Source: Ceratothoa steindachneri (Eukaryota > Arthropoda > Malacostraca > Isopoda > Cymothoidae). From it: DNA of 64,000 nt. The notes beneath the pieces are model-generated. The model had not been told where the DNA came from, made no database searches, and saw only the letters and a program-made list of their open reading frames with translations. This document shows positions 44,351 through 57,863 of this stretch, one piece after another. How positions within the stretch are numbered: the stretch's first letter is position 1; each line of letters opens with the position of its first letter. The translations under genes were made by a program, and so were the position numbers. The stretch lies in NCBI GenBank assembly GCA_963969495.1, contig OZ018326.1, positions 149,201,806-149,265,805 of the forward strand, in the 5' to 3' direction.

Positions 44351-46002
44351 TGTATGTCTGGATAACTGAGTATAAGTGAATATTCTCTTATGATTTTTCT
44401 CTCATTTAATTAACACTATATTTATCATTACTTTAATGAAATGAAAGCTTCAATAAGTAAATCTAGTAATACAATAAAAAAATACATGAAAATCTGTGGT
44501 TATATTTTACTTTGTAAAAATAATTCTTAGATTTCTTGAAATAGCTCAGATGACTTGGGGGTACGCAACCTTGTAAAGCACACCCTCTCCTGAACTATCC
44601 AAGTTTGGAAGAACTATCCATAGATTTGCAGGAAGTGATGAAGCGAATTCATTTGGAGGGCTCGAGAAGGCACGAATTTAACTGGTCTAATTTACAATCT
44701 TCGTAGCTACTCTTCTGTAAGGAGTAAAGGGTAGAGCGAATGTGTGGAAGAACTGAAATTAACAGGCACACATTGGCATATAAATCTCGTTATAACAAAA
44801 AAGTAGGAAAAATCTGTTTTTTTCGTCCGTAAATGGCAAAGTAAGTAGTAGTTTGCATTTTTGCACCATTTCGGGATTCCATTAGCGGCATAACCGGTGG
44901 ATGAGAGCCAATTGGAAAAAAAGAGGTTTTTAAGCATTACGGGATAGAAAAGGCGGTGATAAACTAAGGGATTAAAGGCAAATTGGGGATAAGAGGCACT
45001 GTTTGCTTTCAGAAATTGCTCATTAGTATGCCCTTGTATATCATCACGAAATTTCTGCTGCAAAATTAGACCAAAGAATGTTTAGAGCAAAAAAAAAAGT
45101 CAATATTTTTTAGGTGTTTAGATTTGTTTTGTGATAGGATATTGAGGTTTATATGTTTTGTTCTGCGAATCCGCATTATTGGCTGCGAAAAGCGGTACAA
45201 ATCTTATTTTAAGAGAAAATACCAGAAGGGAAAATTTATTGCAAACTAATGGAAAGATTTAACAATGAAACACCCGAAAACAAATTTAAGGCTAATGATC
45301 CAAGAACCCATGTTTAAATTTATTAAATGGAAACTTCAAATGTTAGGGAGAAATTCATTGTTTCTGGTCGTGAACTCAAAAGCACAAGCTCATTATTTAA
45401 AATATGTCTATCTATCTATCTATAGATATATATTTAATATATTGGAATCTTAAATGAGAAAAATTCGGATCAAACCAAGGACTTAATGCTTATATAATAT
45501 CAGTTAGTTTCTTGTTTACATATAGAATACTTTGTGTTACGTTTTGTTTTCATTTGTCTAATTCTTCACACTAAAACATAAATATTGCAGACTCCATTGT
45601 TATTGGTAGTATTTATCTACATAATTGAATAATTCTTCTTTTTAATTCCCATCTATTACACTGGTCTACAACGTTTTTGGTCTTTAGTAAATGGACATCA
45701 TTGCTGTAAGGTATCGGTCTTCTGATTCGAAAAGTTACCTTAATTTTGATCTATCAGGTCTAGTTTTTAAGTTATTGAGCATCCTTTTATAATACATATA
45801 TTAGGTTGGACTCAAAGTCCCTATGTTAATAATTATGTGTATGAGTAAATATCCATAGGTATATAAGTATATGTAGGAATTGATATCCATATGTATATCT
45901 CATAAGTGTATATGTTATATGTTATTAATTAGTCATTAATTATTTTCTGTTTTTTCGATTTTTCAGATGTTGTGGTGAACTAAGCAATAGAAAATTAGCA
46001 AA
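44351..46002. other. AT-rich region; one unassigned minus-strand frame
   Basis: The minus-strand frame 44,707-45,063 (118 codons) begins MQQKFRDDIQGHTNEQFL and has no motif I recognise. The rest is AT-rich sequence without a recognisable feature. Confidence 0.5.
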
Positions 46003-46402
46003 ATGTCCTCTTCAAAAGAGTGTTGCCTTAATTCTTCAAATGTGTTATGGAAACACAAAAGTGTAAACTATAAAGAACTTGTTAACAACATGATATCAAC
46101 TTTTCATGATATTGGCGCGAATACGAGGATCAAAATGCATTTACTTTTTAGTCATCTTGAACGTTTTCCTGAAAACCTCGGAGATGTTAGAGACAAACAA
46201 GGCGAACGATTCCATCAGAACATCAAAGAGATCGAAATCCGTTACCAACGACCTTCGGACGCTGTGATGATAGTAGACTATTGCTGGTTTTTAAAATGAG
46301 ATACTCCTGTTGCTCAATATCAACGGTGTGCAAATAAGCGTAAATATATCCATGAATTTTCTGCCAAAAATCTTTGCCAACGTGCATTATCAATTCTTTA
46401 GT
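46003..46402 (+). pseudogene. Fragment of a widespread arthropod transposon-associated protein (GERFHQ family)
   Basis: The 98-codon frame 46,003-46,299 contains YKELVNNMISTFHDIGANTR, then IKMHLLFSHLERFPENLGDV, RDKQGERFHQNIKEIEIRYQ and DYCWFLK; after a stop it goes on as DTPVAQYQRC and KRKYIHEFSA. I recognise the pattern H...HL..FPEN.G.VSDEQGERFHQDI...E.RYQG...DYCW as a multi-copy protein family of arthropod genomes, probably transposon-derived. Its function and superfamily are not known to me. Only the C-terminal part is present. The ATG at 46,003 is just the first in frame and need not be a real start. Confidence 0.6.
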
Positions 46403-48469
46403 TTTACTTGTGCTTTGTTTTTTCATGTGGTATGCTCTATTAATTGTTGTATATTAATTGCCTTTTGTAGAATTAAAATAGTTTAAATAAAGAAACAGTC
46501 TTGTATAATTGCACTAAAAATCACTAATATCAACTCATGTACACCTTTGGAAATTTTTTCAGCCGCAATTTTAGCATCTAATAGAGCAAAAATGGAGATG
46601 AGGAGGGACAGAAAACTAGAACTGATGGAGGAAAAATGAAGTTATTTTCGTATTAAGAAGGCAAAATCACTTAAGAATTCGTTGAAATATTTCAGGCACC
46701 AAACAAAAGTTGTTTTTTTTTGTTGTCCCAGTGTTATCAACGTTCTGCCTTCTGAGTGATATTTTTGTCTTCCATATTTCCAATATCCGTTAACAAATTT
46801 TAAATATATAATAGAAAAACAACTGCTTTAAACTAAAAAAATATTGTCTTGCTATAAATGGAAAAAAAGTTATTCTATTATGGTAGAAAATATAGTTTAA
46901 GATAAACATCATGGTAAAATCTTTACAGTTTCATACCGTTGTTCTGTGCCGACTACTTTCTTCCCAACGAATTCTCAAGATTTTCTTTAACTAATGATTA
47001 AACAATAGGTTTACCCAAACAATTAAAAATATTTCTCCCCAAAATAATTGAACATTTGGATGTCGTATGCGAAATTTCTTCCTTAATTGTTTTGTTGGAG
47101 AGCGGTGGAAACTTTCTTATGAATTAAAAAACAGTGCATAAAATGGAACTGTATGAGATACATTCAACAATACATTCAAAGCCAAATATTACAATATCTA
47201 AAAATTAATGATTTAGATTAAATTACTTGCAATATAATTCACCATATTTTAAATAGATTCACTCATTCAAAGAAATAAATTTTGATCAGAATCTATGTGA
47301 ATGAGAAAAAACAGTTTAATTAGCTTGTTTTAATGAGTTGACTAGAGTTAGCATTGACGGAATTTTTGCTTTTGGCATATATATAGAGTAGCGAAGAATT
47401 CTTTTTGTCTTCTACCTTTAAGTGTGGAAATGTAGAATGACAACTCAGTAGGGGAGAGAGACTAGCTTCAGCGCTCAAAAACACAATCTGTTAAATTTAT
47501 CTCGGTTAACTAGTGATAGTTCCCTTTCGGGTCATATTAACTAAATAGTCTCTTGCTTACATTAACTATATGGGGCAGGTTCGAGAGAGTTTCCTGCCAT
47601 TTCCGTTCCAAAAATTATCAATAGTTTTCTTGGTATTTTATTAGCTTCCAAGCTCTTTTACTTAAGTTAAGCTTAACCGCTTTCTTTACACATATCTTTG
47701 AAATATATTTTAGATGAAGTGGTATCGTTTTTTTTTATTAATTTAAGAAATTATACAATATTGTTTGTGCTAAATTATTTGGATGTATTTTAGTAGTTAT
47801 AAATTGATATAAGTATTTCTAATTAACTCGTTTACTGCCATTTATTTGAAAAGAAAATATGTAAATTATTTAAGACTACTGGCGTACCCTACTCATATGC
47901 TAAAATGTGTGGGTAATAAGAAAAAGTTAAATTTGTTTTAGGTGCTGGTTTATTTGCTATCTTTATAGTAGTCAGATTACCCTTTAGGTAGAACGCAGCT
48001 TTAGCCGAACGTGGCAATGTTCAGGTAATTAATGAAAACTTCTTCATGCATAGAAGGGAGTTGATGTGGAGTTATCTGAAGAAATACATAAGAATTTAAA
48101 TATCAAAATCCTTAGTCACCAATAATCTTGTAATAATAGTATTAGCGAGGGAGAAGACTAAGGTAATAAATAAAATTTATAAAAAAAATGAAGGCACCAA
48201 AGAAAGAGAAAAGTATCAATAGATTCGCTAAAACTAGAGGTATATCAAACAAGCGAACTAAATTAAACAAATAAAATCAAAGAACCACATTGCTCAACAA
48301 AAGACTTGAACATTAGAAATTGATGAAAGAATTATTTTTAAGATCTACCAGATGAAGTGAATCCAAGAAGTGAGATGAAAATTAAGAGTGAACTTCGAAA
48401 ATAAGTACGCACGATATATAGAGGGATCTTGCCAGAATGAAAGGATAAAAAGCACTCTAGCCAAGTAAC
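46403..48469. other. AT-rich region without recognised gene
   Basis: No frame of note, no long simple repeats and no element recognised. Confidence 0.55.
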
Positions 48470-48970
48470 AAGTAAAGAAGAGGAAACATTCAGCTTTGAA
48501 AATTTTGATAAAATGTCAAGTGTTGTATGCGAACAGATGATCAGTGCGCGAGTATAAGGTTGAGCGTATAAAACTGCTGTTAGGCCATCAATAACCCACT
48601 GGGCAGAGGCAAGGATTCTAAAGTGGGGACAAGAAATAAATTTCAGGTAACTGAAATAAGACTGTTACTATGGATATGCTGAGTCACAATGATGGATAAA
48701 ATTAGGAACGATAAAATAAGAAGAAAGGCAAAAGTAGCAAAAGAATCGAACAAACTACATGCTTTGAGAACAGATGGTGACTAGTTTTAGGGAAAATTAT
48801 AAAAGTGGAGGTGCAGGGGAGATGAAGAAGGAGAAGGCAAAAATTATGGTGAAAGGAGAGACAAACAAAACATATGTGGTTAGAAATATTAATGGAAGCG
48901 GCGGTGTTCGATCGAAGGTAGCGAAAGTGGTTGACAAGAAACAAGGACTCAATAAGCATATCCGAAAAGC
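48470..48970 (+). pseudogene. RTE/BovB-like LINE, C-terminal RT tail fragment
   Basis: Plus-strand pieces in shifting frames: MSSVVCEQMISARV then YKTAVRPSITHWAEARILK (about 48,512-48,620), VTEIRLLLWICxVTMMDKIR (48,650-48,710), and farther on KVEVQGR, RRRRQKLW and WLEILMEAAVFDRRxRKWLT (about 48,800-48,940). The pattern KGK-YRTVVRPA...EAW.LK, VTEMRMLRWMCG.TR.DKIRN and RRKWR...I is the typical C-terminus of RTE/BovB-type retrotransposons. No RT catalytic core remains. Confidence 0.7.
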
Positions 48971-51129
48971 TAGCAGGGTAATAATACTCAGAACTAGTTA
49001 ATCTCTTATCTTCAATTCGAATGAAAACCTTTTGGATGAAGTTGTAAATGTGATGAAAAGGAGTAACCAGTGCATTAAACCTTCAATAAGACGTCTCACT
49101 ATTTGTTTAATTTAACGAAACGGAATAAAAGAATCCTCTGGAGAGAGTTTTAAGAAGAGACGTGAAAAAATGGGTGCTCAAGTAAATATAAGCCATCTCA
49201 GCAATAAATCAATTATTAGCTACTTACAAGATCACCTAGTAATGATATGTCAATTTTAAATAGACCGAGTAAAGATTTACTCGTGAATTCGGGAAAGAAA
49301 AAGAAAATCAAATTTACTTAAAAGGAGTTAGATTAAGTTAGATTTGTTTTTTCCTAAATTACAGGTAAATTTTAAATTCGTAATTATATTAATGATTTAT
49401 CTCTGCTGAGTTGTATTATAGATGGTTTATCTTTACTAATCTAACCTAATTTTTTATGTGATATTATAAGTTGCCTAAAACAGAGAGCCATAATCCACCA
49501 AGAAGGTAGCTTCCTTAATCGCAAATAGAGATGAACAACCTTTAATTAGACCTAGTTACGAAGTCATCTTTTGTAAGATAGTATATTTAAATTTATACGA
49601 AAGAGGTAAATATATAGGAAATAAAATAATGATGAAGCTACATAAATAGTTTGAAGAGCAGCTTGCAGGTGTTAGAGCCGGGAAAGAATTCGGTCCCTAC
49701 GTATATGCCTGCTGGCTCATAGTTGCAAATGCTACAAGTGACACTGGATTGCGATGAAAAATTAATGGTATTAAGAGAAAATATTATTGAGGTCAGCGGA
49801 TTTCTTATAGCTCCCCTCCGGCGTTTTCATAATTACATTTTATTCAAATCGAATGAGTTTGCTCAATTGCCCCTACCATTTGGGGGGGCTTAAATTTTTG
49901 CTATAAAATCTCGCATCGTCTACGAGTACAGGCGTTATTTAGTTGTTTTTTGTTGTTGTTTTTTTTGCTTTACTATTTAAATTGGATGCAGAAGAAATTT
50001 ATCACTTCTTAAATAGTTTAAAGGTGGAAAAAATTATTTGAATGACTAAATATATTCAATTTTTATGACATAGGAATAGTATCATTATGAAACGCGATAG
50101 TATTTATATAAATCATTGTGGAAAGTTATAGGAATCTCGTAGCTCTCGTTTGCCTGTACTTCTCAACAAATTATCCTAGACCCAAAGACGTTTTTCTGTA
50201 CGTTCATAGGTACGGATTTAGGCAGAAAAATGAAGCTGTTTCCGGGCAGTGATGCATGAACTCACCCACATTTAGACCACTTATATCCAGTTTGTCAATC
50301 AGACTGACAATGACTGGCCCCTTGGGATTGATCGTGTAATTCCAGCAGAGAGCGGGTCTATCATTCAAATCCTAGAGCAGAACAAAAGATCCCCAAACAT
50401 GTTAAACGAAGCGGAAATTCCTCGCATCGAAACCGCTGTCGATGGAATCTACGAAGAAATACCAGTGTAACTCTAATCAAGATGTAGATGCAGTGCACCT
50501 ACCTAGATGAAGATATTTATAGCAAATAGATGATCAGGGAAATCATGCCTAGTATAAATCGCGCATTCTTCTACTCGACTCGCATCCTATAGTTGTGTGA
50601 TTGTAAAACCATTAGAACTTGAGATGGTCGGCAAAGAGCACAAGCATAGCATAGTCTCCTCCAGATAATATAGCTAATGGGTAACGTGAAGAGACGAGGC
50701 TCCATAGTATATCACAAATTTTCGGACAGAAGTAAGTTAAATACGATATAATTATTTATAATTTTTCTAAATCCTTGAATAGTTTGGATGAGTACTACTA
50801 GGCACGAGGAGCTGTGTTGCTAATTATTATTATTTTTCCTTAAATTAAATTGAAAATTTAATTATAGCGAAAAATTTAGAAATTGTCAATGCGAATATTT
50901 TGTGATAATATTGATTAAAAATTAATAAATAAATATACTTAAATAAGCTATAAAAATGCCGCATTCGAAAATTTGGCACTTCATGCAGGAAACAATAGCG
51001 TGTCATAATAATTTAAATGCCTCTAAATACCGATATTATGTAACAATTAGTGGACAATAAAATAACATCCCGTCACACCAAATCCATTCAAGGAATATGC
51101 GCTCAAGGCATAGTACGGGGAAAATGCAT
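48971..51129. other. AT-rich region without recognised gene
   Basis: Nothing recognised. The stretch 50,150-50,700 is less AT-rich than its neighbours but has no open frame; it could be non-coding element sequence. Confidence 0.5.
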
Positions 51130-53220
51130 AGGCATTTATAAAATAGAACACCATCACTGGAATGCACATACGCTTCACGGAGGCTAAACTCCAGGCGATG
51201 TTCGAGGAAATATCGCGATAGTTTGTGTTCGCTCTCTTTTCCTCCCTTCACCTCAAAGCCCACGGCGCATAGTGGGGCTTACGAGACGAGGGTCGCTCTT
51301 TTAGAAAGTCACGTGTCTCCAAGTCATCCGCTCCGAGAACAACTTTATGAATCCCCAAAGACAGACTGAACAGCACCTTCGTGGGTTTTGAATCCCTTGA
51401 CTCTAAAGACTGTATGACGGCGAGCGTCAGATTCACCATCAGTAAAATGGTCACGCGGGGAGGGGAGGAGCCTAAATTTTAGCCAAGCCTGAATGTGAAC
51501 CCTTTCTGTTGCCAGTTCTAACAGAATGAGTGCGGAACAGAGGTGGAGAACCCGCAGAATTGGGCTGAATGGACGTGAAAGCAACCGTGCTTTTAGGCCA
51601 GGACGGGCAGGGAGCATAAAATGTTTTTAGAGATTAAGCTCTAGACGTCCAGGATAGCCCGGGAGTGCCAGGAACAAGTGCTTACTGTTAGAAAAAGAGA
51701 GAAGAACCGTAGTCTCAACGGTCATAATTTTTTATCCAGGAGATAAGCACCACATTTTTTTTAATTAGGATTCGGCTCTCTACAATTGACACGCTTGGAC
51801 ATACACAATAGTAAATTAACGTGTACAGCCGTAGAGCAACTTACAGACTTCGGATAAACCATACTTTGCATGTTTACATGAGAGATTACCATGGGCGAAG
51901 TGTGGCAGTAGTAGCCCTTCACGGCAGTGGCTACTAGCGATCAATAACCGGTACGTACCGACTCAGGGAAACTGTCACACTAGAAAGTGAAGAAGAGTGG
52001 GGGGATGGGTCTCGATTCCCCTCCCTGTTTTCTTATCACATTTCGACCTTGAACCTCCCGTGGTCGGCTAGCTCTAAGGTGGGGTGTTACTACTAGTAGT
52101 TGCTAAAGTTAATGGTAGTATGCGGCGTCACTCTCATGGGCAAGGCAATGATTGCCCTACCTCGGAAGGGACCGTTGCAATCTCCAAATTATTCCCTTCC
52201 GACAAAGGCGGAATCTTACTCTCTCTACGAGTTATTATAGATAATACTTTCCTGTTTTTTCGCAGGTGTCCTTTGAATAACTTGCCGATCTCAGTAAAGT
52301 AAATGAATAAAAAGCGTTTGAAACCTGCAAGTTCGAAAACACCAGGTAATCTCTAAACAGAAACCAAGACGAAATCGAGGCTCCGCTTACTGCATTGCAA
52401 CTTTGGTCATCATATTTGCATCCCCTCCCGAGGGCATTTCGGAGCTGGTCGTGCCGTTCCAGCTTTGCACCCGTCCGTTATCAGAGACCACAATGATAGA
52501 GATAAATCTTTCTTCTTGGTTCATTCTTCTTGGCTTTCTTCTATTTTGGATTGAAGGGCGGAGAGGTACCCCATTCACACTTTGCGCTGAATGGGCTTCG
52601 AGACCGAAAAGAACATCTTCAGCCAGTTCTTTATCGGAGATAAAGTATATCTTGACCTTCAAGTGACAACTATTTGAGGGATGTGGGTCCTTTCCTCCTA
52701 ATGAGACTTCGATGGCCCGTGAACACTAGGAAATGGTCCTATTACCCCTCACGAGTCTTCCCATTCCAACACTCATTAAGATAAAAGGAGGAGCAGTCAT
52801 GACGGATAAAAATAAGGGGAAAAGATTTTGGTCTATGAGGTATTGACGTAAGGCTGAGGGAACGATGACTCTTCTTTCTCCTCTATGGGTGAAGAGGATA
52901 TGGTCACTTTAACCCAAAGAGATGGGTGAGAACCTAGGTGGAGCGTTACCTTTCTTGCCATGTTCTTGAAGGTCCCCTAAGAAAGAAAAGAGGGATCCGC
53001 AAAAAGTATGGGGTCAAACGGAAGCATTTATACAAAAGGGAGTAACACGAAAACCCCAAATGGACGTAAAGAAACTCCATATTCACTAGTAAAGTGTTTG
53101 AGAGGCCATTGAGAAATAAGTAGAGATCACCTCACTCAATGAGGTGTAGCTGCCCAGTGGCGGGTCCGTAGATGAAAAAGGTAAATCCTCTTTTCAGCAA
53201 TCAGAAGGTTCGTGCGGCTC
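51130..53220 (-). mobile_element. I-type LINE, copy C, reverse strand, ORF1 region only
   Basis: The minus strand is collinear with the 5' half of copies A and B: the 5' UTR end near 53,130-53,220, the ORF1 N-terminal region (VKIYFISDKELAE in frame 52,387-52,662, copy B TRTFFISERDLAE), the RNA-binding region (52,000-52,350), the zinc-knuckle region (51,880-51,960), the Pro-rich tail (51,450-51,620) and the boundary block containing QSLESRDSKPTKV (51,360-51,420; copy B ESLDSQEATPLKM). No RT follows, so the 3' part is missing. As target-primed elements are usually truncated at the 5' end, loss of the 3' part points to later deletion. Confidence 0.75.
51240..52662 (-). pseudogene. Gag-like ORF1 remnant of LINE copy C
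   Basis: Nucleotide matches to the other two copies carry this call: GCGTTTGAAACCTGCAAGTTC at 52,314 pairs with GCGTTTGAAGCCAGCGGTCT in copy A (4,199), and GTGAAGAAGAGTGGGG near 51,986 with GTGAAGAAGAGTTTAGG in copy A (3,822). The reading frame is broken in several places and the zinc knuckles are not preserved as intact CCHC boxes. Confidence 0.7.
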
Positions 53221-56200
53221 CCGAACCGGTCAGATTATTGCTGACTTGGAATTAATTCGAAATTCTGAGAAATACTGATGCTTTGCAACACACGAAAAAT
53301 ACTTAAACTTGTTAACACTGAAATAAAGACGGTTGTAGGGCTCTTTTCTGTCTTTAATCGCTCCGCCTAACACGTCTCGAGTTTTTGGACATTTAAGTAT
53401 CCACCCTCAGGTAGATAATGGCAAGCAAAAAGGCAGTAAAGACTGCTGTCACCAGTAGGATTGTCTTATACACTTGTAAACGACCGCAGGGAAGTTGTCA
53501 GCCCATTACACCAAAGGGAGGGATTCTTGGGGTGAAACCGCTCTTCCTATTATTTGCGCCCCAACACCCAACACCCATCAAAGTCTAGTCAATTGTGACG
53601 TGCTTGCGTTCGAGGGTGTTATCTTTAGAGGTTTTAAAGCTTGTCTAGAAATTGGATTGAGAGGATAGTCTTATATTGAAGGTAATGCTGAGTCAGAACG
53701 AAGTGCAAGCCCAACAAATTGCCACGGTCAGGCGTAGCAACTATAACAAGCTGAGAGAAATGAGATATTTGGTATTTTAAAGATGAAAGAAAGTAAATGT
53801 TAGCCGTAGAAGAAGGATATACGAAGCTGGGGCGATCGAAACGGTAGCCAGGAAAACAAAACGCCGTGCCCCTTACAGGTAGTTGAGTTTTGGATTAATC
53901 TATATTGTAATTCGCTATCACCCAGCTTCCTCGTATGAGTTTTCATTGGGCAAACGAGCAACACCAGGATCTTACAAACGTGAACTGGAAGACAGGGAAA
54001 TGATACTTCATTAAGGATATCCACTCATAATTTCAAAAATATTTTAAACTAGATATAATAAGAAATAAACACTTGACATTTATAACGCTAAATGCAACGC
54101 TTATAAAATTAGGTGAACAGATACTTTACCACTCTCCCTTTCTCAATAATGGATGCCAAATTATAACAACATAATGCATCCGTATTATTTATACCTCGCT
54201 GAATTATTAACGTGAATACACTGGGTAGCAAGGAGGTTGCTGAAAATTTCTTGAGGAAAGAGAAAGGAAAATGAATTGAATCTGGATAACCTTATTGAAC
54301 TTACTCATGGTTTTATAGACGTAGATTGCAGACAACTTTCCCGAAGGCACCGCAATGTCCCAATGTAAACATGAAAATTATCAGCAAAAAACAACCAGAA
54401 AGGGTCTGGAAAAGAGGTGAAGATAATTCCCACATAGTTCTGGTTTCTAACGCTGAACTCTCTTCTTATGGGTAGTTTGTATGCATTTCTAGTTTCCTTG
54501 GGAGAACCAGAGAAAATAAAATACACTATATTCCATTCTTCTTTGTAAGCCAAGCGAAAAAAAACAGTTACCTTTCATTTTGCACTAACCAATATTTTCT
54601 TCAAATTAACATAAAATTTGGGAAAACTAAATGCTCGTGCTTATTTAACACTAACGAAAGAAAAGCACATTGCAAAATCACTGTGGCATATTAATGAATT
54701 TGAATGACTGAATCTTACTGGAACTTGACAAAGGATGAAAGTTAATTTTGTACAGGGCCGAATTTAACAGAGATTAGAAAATTGACAGATTTATGATTCG
54801 GAATGGTGACCGGTGGCAACTGCATTGTTTTGCGATTGTGCCAGCATCTAGCCAAGAATAAAAGAAATATTAATATAATACTCGCACATTTCATTTATTA
54901 GGTCAAATAGGTAAAATAAACACAAGCTATGCCAAACACACTAAGTACACTTGGAAAAAAAAAACCCTTTTCTTGACGCTTTATTTTCTAGACCTTATTC
55001 TGAATATTTTCATGCCATTGATTCAGAAAATATTATTAATGTTTTCAAGTAGGTTTAATTTTTAACGATATTTCATACTTCCTTATATACTTTATTACAT
55101 TTTGGGAAAGGTATTATGAGTTGGTCATAGATCTAAATGCCTCTCTATAATTAATCTGTCCCTATGATTTCTCTGATGTTGATGCTTTGCATGTATTTTT
55201 TTCGCGTATTAACATCAATTTTTCCGTTACAGCTTTTGGTATGGCTTCAACACAAAGATACAATTTAAATCATCTAGATATTTTTGTTTTATTTTCATTG
55301 AACTCGGTTCATTATAGAGAAGAACTCTTCCTGATTTTATGAAAAGCGCTTATTTTAGCTATTTTAAAGAACAACTAAGGGACATAAATATGCCATAGAT
55401 TCCTGATGCTGTGTTTCAAATTTATAATGCGCATAGGCTTCAATGGATCAACTGAAAGACGATGTGCCTGAAAATTAGTATACAAAGGGTATCTAACAAA
55501 AACCCAAAGTGATGATTGTTACTTTAGTTTGTTAAATATAAAAGGTATTAATTAATTAAACCGGAGTAAATGGAGGTATACTAACATATTCTCAGCTAAA
55601 CGAACTGTTTACCAATTAAATGTGAGACCTGTCCAATCATTCAACTATTTTGAAGAACTTCACCAAGTAGTTGATAAATCAGCTAAGGACAAAGAAAGTA
55701 TATGTGGGCAAACTGACAATGATTTAGAAACACTATTTTCAGTTACAAAGGTTGTATTGAACACGAATTGAATGAATTTATAAGGAATTTAAGTTTTGGA
55801 AGAAATCATTGGGATTGATTTCTTCTAGCCTGGGCAAAATGAATCCTAGCGAAAACTAAATTCATCTTATTTCCCGAAGAAAATTGACTGCTCTATTTTT
55901 CAAATACAAAACAATTTCCTTTGGAACACCATGTGCGAGGATTGCTAAAGAAAATGGTTGAATGGCGATCATTCCTTGATAGCTGCTAACTCTGACTAAA
56001 CATAGTTCTTCCAAACACCGGAAATAGCTACAGATCAATCTAATTTAGTCAATCTTTTAATAGGATTAAAGAGCACGGCAGATTTGCCATCTTCAAACAA
56101 AAGTTATTATATCAAACCACTAATAGCTGATATGTATAGATCGGAAGAATTTAGATTTTTCCCTCTCCAGTATAGTAGAAGCTCCAAACGTCTATGATTT

Positions 56201-57258
56201 ATACGTCTCTGAGACAGGAAAGCTAAAGATGAGCAGTAGGTGCTCATCACTTAGTTGCCTCTGAGCTATATCATGCTGGATGTAGAAAACTTTCATCCAT
56301 GAACCTTTATTGAACAAAGAAAAGATCAAATTGCCACAACTGTATATCAAACTAATTTTGGTGTAACAATTTATAGACACTGTAAACAAAGATGGGAGTT
56401 TATTCAATTACACGCACGTGTACATTCGTCAATGATTCTTTTTTTTTAACACATAGCTACATCATTATTTACTTACTTAAGTGAATTATTTACTTATATT
56501 TTGATAAGTCAATCCCTTAGACCAGCAATTTGGCCAAGCTCCACCGAACTGATAAGAATCTTTTATGTATCTATCAATTAGTGTATAGGTAAGTTTTATC
56601 TAAACTTCCTTGTGTCATGTACACTGTGAGGATGTGTTTCGCTGTACTTGGCTCTTATTAGGGGAGGGGTCAGAAGTTTATATCGGCCAGGCCAGTGCAG
56701 GATAGATATGTGTTTAACTTTGGCTGGAGACCTCAACAGTGATGGCGATCTTAAAGATGGCAGTGTGGAGGTGAGGAGGATGTTACTTTTCGGTTGATAT
56801 TCAGTCGAATGGCGTACATGGAGGAAAGTTCCCAAAAGAGATTTACTACACTGCTGTGGTATATGTAAGCGGAGAGTTTGATCGATTATAATGGAGTAGT
56901 TACGAGGATGGATTCGTTTGAGTATCTCACTTGAGTTTTGCTCATGTTTTCTAGATAATGACACGTGTTTTAACTGAAATAGCATTGTTGGCTCAGGATT
57001 GGTGTATTTAAGAGAACTTTCATATTTTAGAGATCAAGATAGTTAGAGATGGAGATGACCTTTATTTAGATTGTAAGAGAATAATTGGAAATAATAAGAG
57101 TATAACCAATGACTTGGTGGAATATATTGATTATCGTATTTAATGGCGTGCTAAAGTGAACAGTTGTAAGATTCCGTGACAAAACATTTGACACTTAAGT
57201 GAGAAATTGACGAAATTACTGAATATAGGTATGGTTGTTAGAATTTTTAGCTTGCACA
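53221..57258. other. Long region without recognised gene; one possible decayed coding tract
   Basis: Between 55,590 and 56,150 short plus-strand pieces in changing frames look protein-like: RTVYQLNVRPVQSFNYFEEL, HQVVDKSAKDKE, FGTPCARIAKENG, and KSYYIKPLIADMYRSEEFRF. They could be one decayed element protein; I cannot name it. The minus-strand frame 56,596-56,985 (129 codons) is the longest open frame outside recognised elements and shows no motif. Confidence 0.45.
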
Positions 57259-57378
57259 TTTCTTTAAGTATTAATCTTTTAAATCTAGCATCTGTTTTAT
57301 ATAAGCCAATGTGATAATTTTAACCTTTCCCCTGGCTTATATAAAATAGATGCTATAAAAGATTAATACTTAAAGAAA
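57259..57378. repeat. 120-bp hairpin (inverted repeat)
   Basis: The left arm 57,259-57,308 (TTTCTTTAAGTATTAATCTT to TATATAAGCCA) is nearly the exact reverse complement of 57,333-57,378 (TGGCTTATATAAAATAG to ACTTAAAGAAA), with a 24-nt loop. The left arm has four extra bases in all. It may be a small foldback element. No relation seen to the nearby MITE. Confidence 0.85.
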
Positions 57379-57817
57379 TTAGTTTTGACTTTTGTTCTTA
57401 GTTTTTTTATATACAATCTTTAGTTATGTGGCCCCAATTTTATTTTAATTTTTTATTATTTTTTTTAATTGTCACTGCTCTGTTATGTACATTGTATTTT
57501 CCCCACATTTTGCTCATCGTTTCTTATAATCTCTCTCGTTAGGCTATCTCCATTTCTTTGAATCTGTTACCCTTTCCGTCTTCTGAGTTTGACCTTACTA
57601 CTTGCTTCTTGTAATTCTTCCTCATTGGTGATTTCTAGTTTTTGAGGCGGTCTTTCATACTTTTCTTTCGTATATATACCTATAATATAATATTATTTCT
57701 TGTAGTTATCCTTGATAAGGAACTTAATAAAATTCGAAAGTACTTGGAAACACCTTTTCATTTTTTCCTGTGGGAAAATGCATTCATTTGCTACCCTCAC
57801 ATGATACTTTGTGAGTT

Positions 57818-57821
<4 letters not shown>

Positions 57822-57858
<37 letters not shown>
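57822..57858. repeat. (TA)n microsatellite flush with a MITE
   Basis: About 36 bp of TA repeat ending exactly at the MITE terminus. Confidence 0.95.

Positions 57859-57863
<5 letters not shown>

Noticed and set aside
49800..49930. Reverse transcriptase motif in EFAQLPLPFGGA
   Set aside because: A single LPFG-like string with no supporting RT motifs on either side.
56596..56985. 129-codon minus-strand frame as a host exon
   Set aside because: No recognised motif, no convincing splice sites, and composition does not stand out; an open frame of this length can occur by chance in 64 kb.
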